Source: Clonostachys chloroleuca
Taxonomy: Eukaryota; Ascomycota; Sordariomycetes; Hypocreales; Bionectriaceae
Length of the DNA: 64,000 bases
Direction of reading: 5' to 3'
Assembly: GCA_037952775.1 (NCBI GenBank)
Contig: JBANAY010000003.1
Location: 9,920,001 to 9,984,000, forward strand
Part shown: piece by piece, positions 12,043 through 24,654 of the stretch
Layout: each line of letters opens with the position of its first letter
Numbering within the stretch: position 1 is the stretch's first letter
Program-made: the position numbers and the translations under genes
Notes under the pieces: model-generated
What the model was told of the DNA's origin: nothing
Database searches by the model: none
What the model saw: only the letters and a program-made list of their open reading frames with translations

Positions 12043-14089
12043 TTAATCATAAAGCCTATCCTCCTTTAATCGATGCACCTCAACGGTTGCTGCAAAAGCA
12101 ATGTGCCCAATATCCCCTCTCGGGTTCACATCTCCAACAGTCATATTCATCTCTCTCAATTCCCTAACTCTCTCTAAACCATCTATGTGTGAAGCCTGCT
12201 CAAAAGTAGCATACGGGTTGTCTCTCGTGAATGAAGAGATGTACCCCAGGATGTCCGGAACACGAGTGGCATTCATCAAGGCAATTGTCGCTAGGCTAGC
12301 TAGCACCAACAGACCCGATATGACGATCAGAATAGTTGCGAATATCATATTGCATTGGTACTCTTCTCCAATGATTCTCGTTGATAGTGCCTGGCTCGTG
12401 TTGAAATCGATAGTTTGCCATTGGTCCGCCGTAACGTTATCGTAGGAACTATCCGTAACATCTGCATGGAGATTCCCATGCAGGTATTTATACCCAATTG
12501 TAGATTTCCAGTATGTGTTGATAAGAGTCTCGATGTTACGACTCAGCATTGGAAGAGAAATCATTAAAAGGTTGGTAAATCTCGGTGTTTCCAAAGTTGC
12601 ATATGGAAATTGCATCCACAGCTCTATGATTGAGCTTGTCTTTAGGCTTCCAGAAGGTGCAGCCGCCGAGATAGATACTAGGAAATAATGAAAAGCTTTG
12701 TAGATAGCCATCAAAGTTACGTATTGCCAATAATCAAAGCCCCAAGGAAGCTTCTTCATTGCTGTGACCTTGCAAAGTCGATCGACACACCGGACTGAGG
12801 ATTCAACATCCTGAGGTTCCATTGAGCAATCGATAAAGCTCAGGTCTTCGCGTAGAGAGGCACTATTCATCGATGTTATATTGAAGGACACGGCAGTCTC
12901 ATTGCAGGTGTCAATGATATTAGAATTTGGGCCCGTCCCTTTACCTGTCAGCTGAACCACAAAAGAGCCCCCATGCTTGTTACGCCCAGTACCCAGGGCC
13001 TGGGCCAGAGGATGTGTTCCGAACATATTTTCAGCTAAAGGAATAGAACTTATGTGTTTAGAGGATTTGCATTGGACGGCGAAACACCGGCTGATGATAT
13101 TGAAAGACATAGTCCCATTGACCAGAAGACCCCCGATGGGAATCCCCAGCAGTGACGAGTAAGGAATACTCCCACTATGGTTCACCGAAGTCCATGAATC
13201 ATTCGCGATGGAAGATAGAGAGTCCAGGCTTGGTATTCTGACGTTGCCGAACAAGTCTTGAGAGGAATTCTGATATTGGTAAGAAGTTGTGACAGCAGCC
13301 ATGAATACTGAGCCCCATTGTGACCAGGTAGTTATGGGGTGGCTCGATCCGAAGGCTGAGGACATGACTGTATTCAAAGATAGAGCAATCGGTAAATATC
13401 GAATTGCAGTGTTAGTCGAAGAAACTTCAGGAGATACAGTAAGCAGCCGAAGAGCTGACTGTCCTCCAAGAGGCGAAAGTGCCCAGATAACGATGATAGA
13501 GAGGCCTAAAACATAGTGTCCTCGCAGCAGCACCTGCCTTTCGATTGCGGAGAAAAGGTTCTGTGAACCAATAAGGCGCCCGAGCGCCTATCCGAGTTAA
13601 TTAAGCACACATCAGCATGTAGGGGCTTTGACTTTTATCCCTAATTTGACACTGCGCTCTGCCCAGTATAGTCCCAACGAACGAAAGAATCTGCCCACGA
13701 TCGCAGCAAAAACAATAGGGAAAACTGTTGGTGAGAGAGCAATAGCTTGTTGGATTATTGAGCCCGATTTAGAGGTAGACTTGTTATCTAGGGAGATTGC
13801 GGCCGCCGTAAGTGCTACCCAAGCGTTAGAAATACTCGAGCTTCTGCTATACATTAACCGACGTACATATGAAAAGCAGAGGAAAAATTGTCAGTAATAT
13901 TTGTCCAAACAACGACAAGGATCGGGTTCGTCGTAGATTTTTCGGCTCGTGTATTAAAGGCTTGTCAAGGCCGTTTAGTGGCGGATTCAAGTGCGACAAG
14001 TTGCCTTTCTGGTTGGTAGCAACATCATCTGAGATTTCCGGGTGATCAAGAGTTTCGACCAACTCATATGTCTGGTGGTCGGAGAACAT
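12043..14089 (-). CDS. Uncharacterised fungal membrane protein with large extracellular domain
   Basis: Three exons read right to left. Exon 1 (from ATG 14089 to about 13868) has a polar cytoplasmic start and the first helix (GQILLTIFPLLFI). Exon 2 (about 13817-13640) contains SPTVFPIVFAAIVGRF. Exon 3 (to 12043) starts near RLIGSQNLFSAIERQ and contains the family signature WALSPLGGQSALRLL, a large Asn- and Cys-containing region with many NxS/T sites (probably extracellular), a final helix (IFATILIVISGLLVLASLATIAL), and a cytoplasmic tail. This arrangement recurs in an expanded but uncharacterised family in Pezizomycotina, so no function is assigned. The exon 2 donor (gtcaaa) is non-canonical in its extended sequence, and an ATG at 14167 is an alternative start. 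Confidence 0.7.
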
Positions 14090-14167
14090 TTTAGAGTCTA
14101 TGAGCGAGGACCTGAAACGAGTCACATTTGGTGCAAGACAAAAGATATTCCATGCGAAGGAAGTCAA

Positions 14168-15491
14168 TCCGCAATTATTGACATTGTTTATAGCAAGTCA
14201 GCAGAGATGAAGCGGCTGAGGAGGGGTAGGCTTGGCATAAGCAGCAAAACACAGCTGGTGACGCGAGTGGCGGTGGCTCTGGCGTCTATGCAGATTATGT
14301 ATTTTCCCTCGACTGGTCCATATTCAAGTACGAAGAGTTTGGACAACATATAATCATCATCCTAGTTATAATGACTTAGGCTATAAATTGCTACATACAA
14401 CGATTCCGTCCAAAGATGTGCGTTGTAAAGCAATGATAGGCAAGTGGTAGAGTAACTGGAACCTAAGATGGCCATGTGACACATCAACTCTTCATGGTCA
14501 GGCGGTGAGATTTGAAGCTGAAACAAAACCTGCAGCCACTTTTGTTTACGATCTAGTCGACTAGCCGCTCAGACGATAGAAAGGAGGTCGAGGGGCTTTA
14601 CTTAATTTTGCTTACCAAATGCTCTTCTTTCGTGATTACTTTCAGTCGTGCCTTATGATTTTAGGCCGTCGGTTTTAATTTAAAGGAGGCATTCAGGATG
14701 CTGAACCCTAACTCTATTCGCTCTCGCGACGCTCAAGCTCTTTTAAGATACACCATCCGTTCATCGAATCATTCATCTTTATACCACAAATAATATGGGT
14801 CTAACAGAATGTATGATTCTAAACACTTTTCACAGAGTGACGTGTTTCAACAATCTATCCCAATTTTTCCACTGGTTTAAGGTAGTACCTACGATAAATA
14901 AGGCTAGAATTACTGACAAAAATATCCCCTATAATGCAAAGTAACAGATATATCAACGCAGACTTTTCCTCCGACTCTTATCCTCTCAGAGGAAATACTC
15001 TTGGTTTAAAGTCTAAAGATTATAATAAAGAACCCTTAGAAGAATTCACCCAACTATATCTCGATAGTATGTTGGCCTCATTGTCGTATCATTTTCTCCT
15101 TATATGAATAAGAAAGGGAAAACGTGTGGGCCAAAATAACTACCTTACCTGTAACGAAGCATGTTAGGGTCATACACTGTATTGGTAGCTTGAAGTACGT
15201 GAGCAAAGAAAGAAGGGAGAAAAAAGAACACTCAAGTATCGCTTTAAAGGTTTAATAGGATTTTTACGCCAAACTCTTTAGTTCGCAGTTGTAGTTAAAA
15301 AGTTACCTCAGATGGTATAATGGTCTATAATGTGATGTCTGTACTTCATCCCTAGGGCATTAGGATACTAATAAATACAATAAAAATGATTTCCTCTTCA
15401 GATAACGCAGTGAGCTATATCCCTCGAAAAGAACAATTTTCATTACTAATCTTCATTTTAGTACAGTCGATTACCCTTGGGCACACAAAAT
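14168..15491. other. AT-rich gene desert, 1.3 kb
   Basis: From about 14550 to 15480 the sequence is visibly AT-richer than its surroundings, with many short A/T runs and stops in all frames. No gene or terminal repeat is recognised. It may be a degraded mobile element, but no coding remnant could be identified. Confidence 0.4.
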
Positions 15492-18128
15492 TCATCCTTG
15501 CCAAATTCCATGCGTCATGATAGCCTCAGACATCCAATCTGTATCGCCGCAATCAACCGAGTTAGCCATGTCCATAATTTGCGACGTAGCCAATAGATGT
15601 CCCATTCCCTCGTCATCCATCATCCCAGTTCCCGAGATAGGTGTTGGCAGAGCCTGCATTACATTGATGCAGCCATGTAAGGCGTCTTCGGGTTGCGCAA
15701 AGGCAGCAGAGACATTCCCCGATTCCATCTCTTCCCCTGTGAAATCTATCGTGGCTTGTTGTAAATTGTGATCACCAGGTAAAGTCTCTAGTAATTCGAT
15801 GATGCGCGTCAGCTCTGCTTTGTGCTTACCAGCAATATGGCTGCCGCTGTCAGTCATCTCATCGAGGATGAAAAATGCCTTATGCAGCCAAAATCGATAG
15901 TTCTCGACGAGGTGAGAATCTATTGCAGGCGCCACCGAAAGATTCACGGTAGAGATGAATAAAGACTGAATATCGAAAGGAAGAAAAGACTCTATTGGGG
16001 CACATCAGTACCTCTGAATTTCATTATAATTGCGAGGTTAGGCGTAAGGGGAGGTAAGATCAAAGAGAACCCACCTAGAAGGCCTTGAGACTGCAAGCTC
16101 TCAAGGATTATGACCATTTGAAGAGATGAATCGATACACATTTGAATCAAGTTGCGCACGGTCTGAGAAGAACTCAACTTCCTCGCGCAGAGCTCCGCTG
16201 ATTCCAATCGGAACTGCAAAAAGCAAAAGATCAACGGCCGAGTGGCGAGAACAATACACTATGGAGGAGCACTGTCAGTCTTCACAAAAGTCTCTCCCGT
16301 TTCTTTAGCTTGCGCACCTGATAATAAAGCAGATGAAGATTAGCAGCCGTCCTGGAGACGCCCGCGACGCTATTATCGAGTTGAAGTGGGAATGATTGCT
16401 GAAGCTGCTCGGACACGGCAGCTACATCTTCAAGAACGTGTTTCGTACTTGTTAGAAACCTGCTATTGAGCTTTCCATCGGGCTGATAGATTTCTAGGGA
16501 CATCGTATGTCAGCGGGAGGATTATTGGCCTAGAATCAACAACAAACCTTTATTGATGGTGGCTATTACTCGAGAGAGCCTTATTTCCATTTCAAGCGCG
16601 GCACGTCTATGGTGCGATTCTTCAAATTTCGGAAGCTCTGGGTAGATATCTCGGTCGTTGATCGATTGAGGTAGGCCCAAAAGAGATGTCATCTCACGGT
16701 CTAGGACATATATAGTCCACCAGACTCGGCGAGATCGCTCAACAACGTCTTCGCCAAGAAGGCCGTCAGGCATATTGGTGTGCATTCCCTGACCCAAGGC
16801 TATTCTCATTGCTTGGCCAATCTAGATACACCCTGTTGTTAGTTTGCTGCCTAACAAATGCCGCATTCTAGGACTTGGGGACCAAGGACTCACAATATTG
16901 TGTGCCGCGAGGCGATTATCAAGAGATTGGAGATACAGTGCAACACAACAAAGAATCTCGCATGATACGATCGGATCCTTCCAGAGAGTGATTACATCTG
17001 GAAGCAGTTCGTATGCCTTTACAAAATACCCCGCACCTGGAGGCCGTCTTGCGAGGTTTCTTTTCGTGACGAAGGCCTTCCCAAAGGCTAGTATGAGAAG
17101 AAAGTGAACATACCACAAGCTTCTCTTCACATGCTCGGCTTGCTGGTTTCGGTAGAATTCGTAAAGGGACGACATGAATGATTTCTCGTCGAACAGGTGG
17201 AACACCTGGGCACAGTGAAACTTGACTGCGTTGATCAAGTAAATGGCGTAATCCAGCGCAGGCATAGCTGGAGAATCATACGGTGTCATTCTGGCTGAAC
17301 CCTCCCATCCCAAGTCATACGCTTGACCATCAAATAATAAATCAGCAGTAGGCAAAGGTGACTTCAGAATGAACTCGTGGATCATGGAAAGTATGCGACG
17401 AGCAAACGACCAATTGGATGAGGTGCCCAGGTAAACTACATCGAGAGAGCGGTTAACGCTATACATTCTACGTCTGATTGAATTGAGAATAGAAAATCGA
17501 TATACATACATGCTTTCCCATCGGCAGATATGGAAAAGGTGGATTGGCCGGATGACAATGGGTTCCTCAGAGGGTTACCGCCGAGGGAGTCTTGTTGGGA
17601 CGAAGATTCAATGCCTTCGCTGGCCGCGCGGTGAGCCGATGAGGGACTGGAGCGACGTCGTTGTTTTCTACTAGGGGGGCCTAAAGGGCAGTCAGCGTCA
17701 TGAAGAGGATGAAAGAATCATTTCAACCGGAGTGTGATGAACCGAGGCTGATACGTACGTGATTGCGTCTCTGCCTCAACATCAGATCCAAAGTCAAGGA
17801 TATCCGAAGCAGCAGCGGGCTTGCTCCCCTCCAGTGCGGCAATCCTGGCCTGGAGTTCGTCGATATAACCGCGTGTGACGAGAATCTTCTGCTCACTGTC
17901 ATTGATCTCGCAAGGTAGCTTGCGCTTGGTACAGGCGTCGCAGGGGATCAGCCCGGAGCATCTAATCTTCTGCCTGCGGCATCTGGAGCATGCATTAGTC
18001 GATCTCTTGGTCACTCTACCCAGGCTGGAGGAGCCCGCGGCACGACCAGTGCTGCTGGCAACGTCTCCCGGAGAGGTTTCCGGCTGTGATGGTCTCGAGG
18101 CTCGCCGGGAATGCTGCGACCTGGGCAT
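15492..18128 (-). CDS. Zn2Cys6 transcription factor with fungal-specific TF domain
   Basis: A GAL4-type regulator. The first exon carries the zinc cluster CSRCRRQKIRCSGLIPCDAC followed by TKRKLPC, with correct six-cysteine spacing, then a short coiled coil (GYIDELQARIAALEG) for dimerisation. Further exons (about 17470-17660, 16822-17465, 16522-16809, 16282-16503, 15992-16234, 15492-15950) carry the fungal_trans domain, recognised by GTSSNWSFARRIL, the helix around FVKAYELLPDVITLW, and VWWTIYVLDREMTSLLGLP. The C-terminal end is acidic and Met/Asp-rich, as expected for an activation domain. I take the ATG at 18128; no upstream in-frame ATG is available in that exon. Introns are GT-AG but exact borders of the last three were not all checked base by base. 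The target genes are unknown. Confidence 0.8.
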
Positions 18129-19519
18129 CCTGGACGATGGGCTGCCTTGGTTTTTGGTACAAGGGATAACGGATGGCAACGAATGCGCTTGTATGCAGCT
18201 TCGATATGGACCCTGGGGACTGGTGGCCGTTGGTGATACTCGATCTCTCGACCATCAAAAACTGGAGCGAAGTTCAATGGGGCACAGGCGATGCAGTTGC
18301 GCGGGGAGCATCTGGCCAAGCGAGAGACGGGCGGCAGCGCTAACTTCACTGGCCCATTCCCTGCGAAAAGGGACTAGCCCTTGACGCTTGTGGGGTCCAG
18401 GCCAGTCATAGGCACCTTTTAGTGCACTTTCCAATCTTCCAGTGGTTGTAGTGGGTGCCTTTAGGTGCTCCGCCTCACCATTTCCGGGCAGGTCTTGCGG
18501 GGAAGCCACTAAATCGCTATCTCGTGCTGCCAAAATCGGGGCACATTGATTGGTCGGTCATCTTTAATCGACAAACCTACCACAGAACTGAATTGAGGAA
18601 GCTGTTCTGGGATTGGAACAGTAAAAATATTGAGCAATCCGTGTATCTATCTTAGACTCAAACTTGTCGAGATGGAAATCGCATGTTTTCTGTGAGTGTC
18701 TTCATCTAGGCATCTGTTAAACTCTTTTGGAGGGCTTGCTGTGTAAGTAGCTCACCAAATCAAGATTGCCACTATGATAAAACACCAGAGGTCTAGGTTC
18801 AGTCGAAATGAAGATAGCATCTTCTCTAACTCATTATAAAAAAAACCTTAGTCAATTATACCATGAGACCAGAGAGAAGCAGCATGATGTGAAGCCTGAT
18901 TACAGTTAGTATTAGCCAAAATTGATGTCCTACCGGGTAGGTGGCAGAAACAGGAGAATTCAGTATCATCTTGTTGCATGTCTTCGAATACGGGGAGGAC
19001 TTTCTTGGCTCCTCGCTCGCACGCATCATTTTTTTTTGAACTTACCGATGCTGCTAAGAGTAGCTGCCAATGGCCATGCATCGCCAGCTAAGGGAAGAGA
19101 CTAGTCTATAAGCCATCCATCCTTCCAAGGTTTAGAATTAGGCCTAAAAAGAGTTGACTTTGATCCTGGTGGTTTGGTGCTGTATTAATCTATAAGAATT
19201 TGTAATCATGATTCATCCATGGGATAGAATACATATCTTGATTTGCAATTATATCGAGGTGGTCATATATTCTACACGCGTTCTGTGCTTTTATTCCGCT
19301 CTCAGCCACTTCCACTTTTCAGGAGGCTACTCTTATCTTCTAAGATCATCGATGACATAATAACAGCCACCATATTATCAATTAGGAACTACAAAACTCA
19401 AGTTCTCTAAGGCCATACAATTTACAGCGTGCATGATCATAGGTAGCTGTAAATATCGATTCGTTAGTACCTATTGTAGAGAGCCATAGGGGTGAACTGG
19501 AAGATCACTTACCGTTATT
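18129..19519. other. Intergenic region, 1.4 kb
   Basis: Contains the upstream region of the Zn2Cys6 gene on its left. No other coding signal, repeat or RNA gene was recognised. Confidence 0.4.
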
Positions 19520-20879
19520 TCATAGCTGAACATCTTTCGAACTAATATGAACCCATATTCCAGAAATTGGATAATCCACGGCGGCCTCTGCCCCACCGCA
19601 ATGCCGAACCTCATCAGGTAAAATCGAAGAAACTGATAACTCGGCAGTAGTTTGTCGCCAACATTTTAGTCCACTAAGATCTCCTCGCTGGGGTTTGGTA
19701 GCTTGCAGGCCCTGGTTCTCGACTAAGAATGAGTCCATGAGTTTATATCAGGTCCAATTTGGGCATTGAAACGTCACATCTGTTGTCGACGGTACCAGCC
19801 GTTGGACAAGGCTATCAACCATAGGCAACACCCGGTTGTTCAGAGTGTGTGAAAGCAGTTCTTCAATTCTGTATTTCCAATCAACTCCCAAGGCCTTGTC
19901 TCTTTAGATATCATCGCCTCCTCGAAAGGATATGTGTAGCCTTATCATCGAGGGAAAAGCTGGCGGTCTTGTCTCATATGATACGTTGGCTTCGTCTCCT
20001 CCAACGAAGCCAGAAGCTAGAGACAACTGCGCCGGGTCCTATACTAGGTCTAAAGATGTTGAAAGCGAGTGTGTTGCCTCGGAAAATATTCTTTGCAGAT
20101 TTTGGTGCAAGGCTAATGATGTGATGCGAATGGTATTTGTTCCGTAAAGGATATGCATTCCTTGATATCTGGACAGAACGTGCTTGTTAGTTCATACGGA
20201 GGGGTTGGTATTAATATACAGACTCAAACGGGCCGGTAGACTTACGATTGGCGGCATGCTAGCAATCAACCTATAATCCCGATCTGGCATTTCGTTGGTG
20301 ATGCGACTGGCCATGTACTACAGTATCCCAGGCCCTCCAGGCAGTAATCCGTTCCAGGGTCAGATTCTGCAATCACTCCCAGACATCTTAGACGGCCAGG
20401 CAACTCGCCTCATTTGGTTCCGCAAATTGGTGACAAATGCAGCCAATCCAAGTCCACTTCTTGGGCAGGTCTGTCCTATGGTGAGAGTTCGGGGCTGGCC
20501 TCAAGTACTGGATTCTGGCATGGGTGTGACGCCCTTCCGAAGTCTTATGAGGAACAAAGGCAAAAGGATGCTGGAATTCCAGGCTCATGTGCAAAGTGCG
20601 CCGGCCAAAGGCTTCTATCATGATCTGATTGCGAATCTCAGCCGGCAGCGTTAATAAACGACTGCTGATCTGTCGATAGCAACGTTCTCTAAACTCCATG
20701 CACGGTATTGAAACCCTCGCGCCCGATCGCCTTATTGTGCCCTGGCTTCTCATACACCTCTCCAGCTCCTCTTCGCGTCGGGAATTTTCTCGTCTCGCAT
20801 GGAAACTGCTGGCCAGTTGCGTGCCACCGGGTACGAGGCTCAGGAAAGCCAACGTATAAGAGGCAATTTGGGATAGCAT
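19520..20879 (-). pseudogene. DUF7730-like fungal protein, pseudogene
   Basis: The conserved pieces of a DUF7730-type protein are present in order: LLTLPAEIRNQIMIEAFG and WTWIGCICHQ in the first reading frame (20388-20879), then CLGVIAESDP, KCQIGIIG, LLACRQS, YQGMHILYGTNTIRI, and LPMVDSLVQRLVPSTTDV further downstream, the last parts after an intron whose acceptor is ttctgtccag. The frame is broken by one shift near 20395 and by four in-frame stops: TGA 20266-20268 where the family has Trp (G-W-L-L-x-C-R-Q), TAG 20039-20041 where the family has Trp after SLDLV, TAA 19904-19906, and TGA 19748-19750. All four can be derived by single C-to-T or G-to-A transitions. The gene would have ended at 19520. 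The frameshift alone could be a sequencing error, but the stops are not in homopolymers. Confidence 0.7.
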
Positions 20880-21679
20880 AGCGGCTGGGCCTTCTCTCGG
20901 ATCGAGAAGGGTAGAGGATGAGCTTAGGAGCTGTTACCCAATCACCACACAGTAGTTATATCATTGAGTTGTTGTGGTAGAGTTGAGGAGATTCGCTGCT
21001 GGTGGCAATTAGCAGTGTCGAATTAGGTTTCTAGACCTGGCGATATTTTACGCATGCGGTGGAAGGCCCTTAAGACGCAACAAAGCGATTGATTCGTGAG
21101 AGCGGCTATAAGTAGACTTTCTTAAGAAGACACCGTAGCCCAAAAAAAAAGTGTAATTTCTTTTTGCTCATTTTCTTGTCTTATCACAAAAGTGCGCACG
21201 CTTGCATGATTCATGGTAGTGTATCCTGGCTGAATATTTCCTTGGATTGAACCGCATGAGAGAGTTGGCATGAATCATAATGTTAATGCGCTACACCTGG
21301 CTTTGATTTGTAATATCTCACCCTCTGTCGGACTAAAATCAATTCGCAAACTACAGAATTAATATGGTTCTATTCAAGACTGGAATCCGTCGCTGTTCAC
21401 AACAGTGCTCCTAAGACTGCGTGTTTATTCTTGGCTTCGGGATCTCCTCACTCCCAGTGGACTTCTTGATTTGATTGCGCCCACGGAATCATGACACTCT
21501 TGCTTGAATCTCGGAAGACCGTATTGATTTACTTAGGCTGGGTAGTTGGGCAACCCGTTACAGGTTTATCAATCGCTAATCATTAAGTGAAGTCTATGAC
21601 AAGATGACGGTCATCAATCAATCTATTTAATTTGTGTTGTGACACTTAGCTAATAAAATGCTGGCCAGCTCATTGCCGT
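20880..21679. other. Intergenic region, 0.8 kb
   Basis: No coding or repeat signal recognised. Confidence 0.4.
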
Positions 21680-22894
21680 TCACCTGGACCGTTTCTTACA
21701 TCCTCCAATTGGATTCTTCAGCAGCTCAGACACCCGGACAAGGCTGACTGTCACATTGTTGGTGGTGCTCGGGGGCAGAACACCAGCACCCATGATCAGC
21801 AGGTAATCAGGATCCTCCTCCAAAATTCTCAGGTTTCTGGTATAAGCACCATTCTCGGGGACATCGTAGGCAACCCAAGCATCCGGATCACCCAGCTCGC
21901 GGTTAATGTAGACGTACTTGAGATTGCTGCTCACGATGATACTGCCATTCTCGCCGCCAACCGGTGTCCATACCACGTAAGGGCTGTTGTTGGGGAAGAT
22001 GTCGGTGTTGGTGGCGTTGATGTAGAAGTCCTCGGCCTCAGCAAACTTGCGAGGGTCCTCGGCGAAGCGATAGTAGATGGGGAAGCGGTAGTTGTCGAAG
22101 ATGGGAGCACCACCCCACTCGTAGACATAGATGTATTTGCCATTGGGGAGCTTGGCGACGACGGGCATGCCTGGACGCATAGTGTAGGTATCAAAGCTCA
22201 CATCTGTCACGGTATCGGACCAGTTGATGAGATCCTTCGTTTCCTTGTGGCTTAGCTCTTGGCCGTGAAGCTCGCTTCTCTGGTCGGCAAAGTAAAGGAT
22301 GAGGGTATCTTCATAGACACTAGCAATCCAGTCAGTTCATTTTGTTTCTTCGCGATGGCCCGCCGCAAACACTCACAGGATCTCAGGCTCCCACACTGGT
22401 GTCTCTTCATTGTTTGGGATTGCGCGTCCACCGCGAACAACGCTCGATACAAAGTTCCAGGTACGTCCTTTGTCGGTAGACGCGTACACATCGATCTTGG
22501 TCTCGCTGAGGTCTGTCGGGATGCTGTTACCAGCACACAAAACGGTTCCCGCCTTGAAGTCCCCAAGATCCTGCCTCAATTCGTACAAGAATGGCTGGTA
22601 TCTCATGCCCCAGTTGTTGACCTGATCATGTACCTGGCCGACCTCCTCCCATGTGAGACCGCCGTCCCAGGACTCTACCACGGGGTACCAAACCAGTGGC
22701 GGTTCAGGAGAGTAGTTCTCCCAAGTGGCCAGAAGACGGCCATCCTCAAGCTGGACCGTGCGGGGATAGAGAGTGCGTGGGTCGGTGTAATTGGAGGGTG
22801 GCTGGAAAATTAGATTCCTCTCATACGTCTCGAGGGCTTGCGAGCAACCCAAGAGCGCCGAGGCTGTGACAACCAGACCTTTGAGCCACATCAT
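21680..22894 (-). CDS. Secreted GH93-like exo-arabinanase / BNR-repeat sialidase-fold glycosidase
   Basis: A secreted six-bladed beta-propeller protein of about 385 residues. Two exons, 22377-22894 and 21680-22319, are joined in frame by a gtgagt/ttgctag intron. The chosen ATG (22894) gives a signal peptide (MWLKGLVVTASALLGCSQA); an ATG at 22951 would add a polar extension without a signal. Asp-box repeats SxDxGxTW are visible as ESWDGGLTWEEV and ASTDKGRTWNFV. The segments TWENYSPEPP, RYQPFLYEL, NNEETPVWEPEIL, and RPGMPVVAKLPNGKYIYVYE match what I know of fungal GH93 enzymes, which release arabinobiose from the ends of alpha-1,5-arabinan in plant cell walls. Substrate is inferred from family only. 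A TATA box lies 73-80 bp upstream of the ATG. Confidence 0.8.
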
Positions 22895-22966
22895 GGCTCC
22901 TCGTTTCGTTCTTTCTTTTCTGTATGCTTGGCCGTCTTCCGACGAACTCAATGGGCTTGCCGCATC

Positions 22967-22974
22967 ATTTTATA
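22967..22974 (-). promoter_or_regulatory. TATA box of the GH93-like gene
   Basis: TATAAAAT on the minus strand, 73-80 bases before the chosen start codon at 22894, a plausible distance for a fungal core promoter with a short leader. Confidence 0.45.
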
Positions 22975-23748
22975 CCCAAGTTTCTCCAATTGGCCCATGG
23001 TGTAGGCCAGGATAAACGCGCAACATTCGGTGTAGTGGTTCATTGCAACCCCGAGGGTAGTAGGCGCTCCAACCAAAGCTGCGGAGAGACACTTATATTA
23101 TGGAGCAAAACGTGGGGATCGCAACACGACTGACGCGATTGATGGGCCTCCGGATTCTTGGGCTGGGGCTAGTCAGCGGTGGCCATGCCGGAATGATGTT
23201 GATATTTGAGGCGCGCCAATTGATCCTGTCTGCATGGATACGAATGGCTCAACTAAGGTTATTTCTCCCACTCCTTTGGAGACATGGGCATCAGCAATCT
23301 GCTGAGGGATGAGCAAGAGATGACGGGGTGCCAGCCATGCTTGTCTCTTTTCGGTATGCCCCTGTACGGCATTTACCCCGGCTCTTGGCTCTCCTCTTGG
23401 GGTAGGATTTGCTCGCAAACAGGTGGGCATGCTGGTGAGCTGGATGGTACTTCGGGTGTGAGGTGTCAGTTACCACTTCTGTATCACATCTTGCGAGATG
23501 GGCCGCCCTCGACTTTGTTGGTTCCATTCAACATGATATACTCGGCACATATCGCTATAAGTAGTAATTATTGTTTTGCTGTCAGCAAATTTCGTCACTG
23601 GAATGCGATCCCTGAAGCTTACGCTGCCCCACCGGCAGAGTTTCGAGTCCAATAAATAGGAGTGAGCCAACAGTAAGGTTGTTGTCTTCCTCTCAATCTC
23701 TTGTTAAGTTCAATTGGTAACGGAAGAGAGACAAAATCCACCATCAAA
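22975..23748. other. Intergenic region between divergent genes, 0.77 kb
   Basis: Shared upstream region of the GH93-like gene (-) and the sulfotransferase-like gene (+). A ctataa at about 23555 could serve the right-hand gene. No coding signal. Confidence 0.4.
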
Positions 23749-24558
23749 ATGCCCCGATTCATCACCGACTCCCGGGTGGCGCCCACTGACAAGGCACCTC
23801 TACGTGCCATCGGGCTCGGCCTGCCTCGTGCAGCCACTTCATCCCTCCAGGCTGCATTCGAGGAGATCGGATACGGCCCGTGTCTCCATATGGCCCAAAT
23901 TATACCCCATCCAGATCGGTTGCAGCTCATCATCGACGCTAGCTATGAGAAGAACACGGAAACCCGCCATAAGATGCTTCATACGCTCGTTGACGGCTAC
24001 AGTGCGGTCTGCGACGTGCCGGCCATTCTCTTCTACAAGGATTTCATGGAGATGTTCCCCGATGCCAAGCTTGTCTTGAATGGACGGCCAAACCCCGAGG
24101 TGTGGGCGCAGAGCTGCCGCGAAAGCTTCGGCTACTTTTTCTCGCCGTGGTTCTACTACGTTGGCTTCCTCTGGAGTGTTGACCGGCACTGGTACCGGCT
24201 CAACATGCGCGTGGTGGAATATTACAAGGAACAGTATGATGAACCCATCATATTTCAAGCTTCAACTTACAATACATATTATGGGAGCGCCAGGGATGAT
24301 GCGAAAGCAAATAATTGGACATTACTGGAGTTTCAGGCTGAAGAAGGATGGGCGCCGCTTTGTAAATTCCTGAAGCAAGATATTCCCGACAAGCCATTCC
24401 CGAGAGTCAACGAAAGAAAAACATTCCAAGTTGTCAAGAGGGTGTTCATTGCAAAAGGTATCCTGAGCTGGATGGCAGTGGGTGGAATTATCTGGGGCGG
24501 TTGGTCTCAGGGCCCGTGGCTGCTTTCTCGCCTCAGAGGCTTGGTTTCCGCCTTTTGA
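23749..24558 (+). CDS. Sulfotransferase-family (Sulfotransfer_4-like) P-loop protein
   Basis: A single-exon gene of 269 residues, start ATG at 23749 in a ccaccatcaaaATG context. The N-terminus AIGLGLPRAATSSLQAAFEE is the degenerate PAPS-binding P-loop of the fungal Sulfotransfer_4 family. Further markers are LHTLVDGYSAVCDVPAILFY, AKLVLNGRPNPEVW, PLCKFLKQDIPDKPFPRVNE, and a C-terminal hydrophobic helix (ILSWMAVGGIIWGGW) likely to anchor the protein in a membrane. These proteins are common in accessory and secondary-metabolite regions. Few have been studied, and sulfotransferase activity should not be assumed. In the P-loop-like GLPRAATSSL both T and S are present, so nucleotide binding remains possible. 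Confidence 0.78.
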   Translation: MPRFITDSRVAPTDKAPLRAIGLGLPRAATSSLQAAFEEIGYGPCLHMAQIIPHPDRLQLIIDASYEKNTETRHKMLHTLVDGYSAVCDVPAILFYKDFMEMFPDAKLVLNGRPNPEVWAQSCRESFGYFFSPWFYYVGFLWSVDRHWYRLNMRVVEYYKEQYDEPIIFQASTYNTYYGSARDDAKANNWTLLEFQAEEGWAPLCKFLKQDIPDKPFPRVNERKTFQVVKRVFIAKGILSWMAVGGIIWGGWSQGPWLLSRLRGLVSAF

Positions 24559-24654
24559 AATATATAAATAGAAATTATATAGTATTGTACTCCAATTGAT
24601 ATGAGACATCTTTCTATTTATACGACGCTCGCGCCGGCTCGATCAGTTGTCTGG

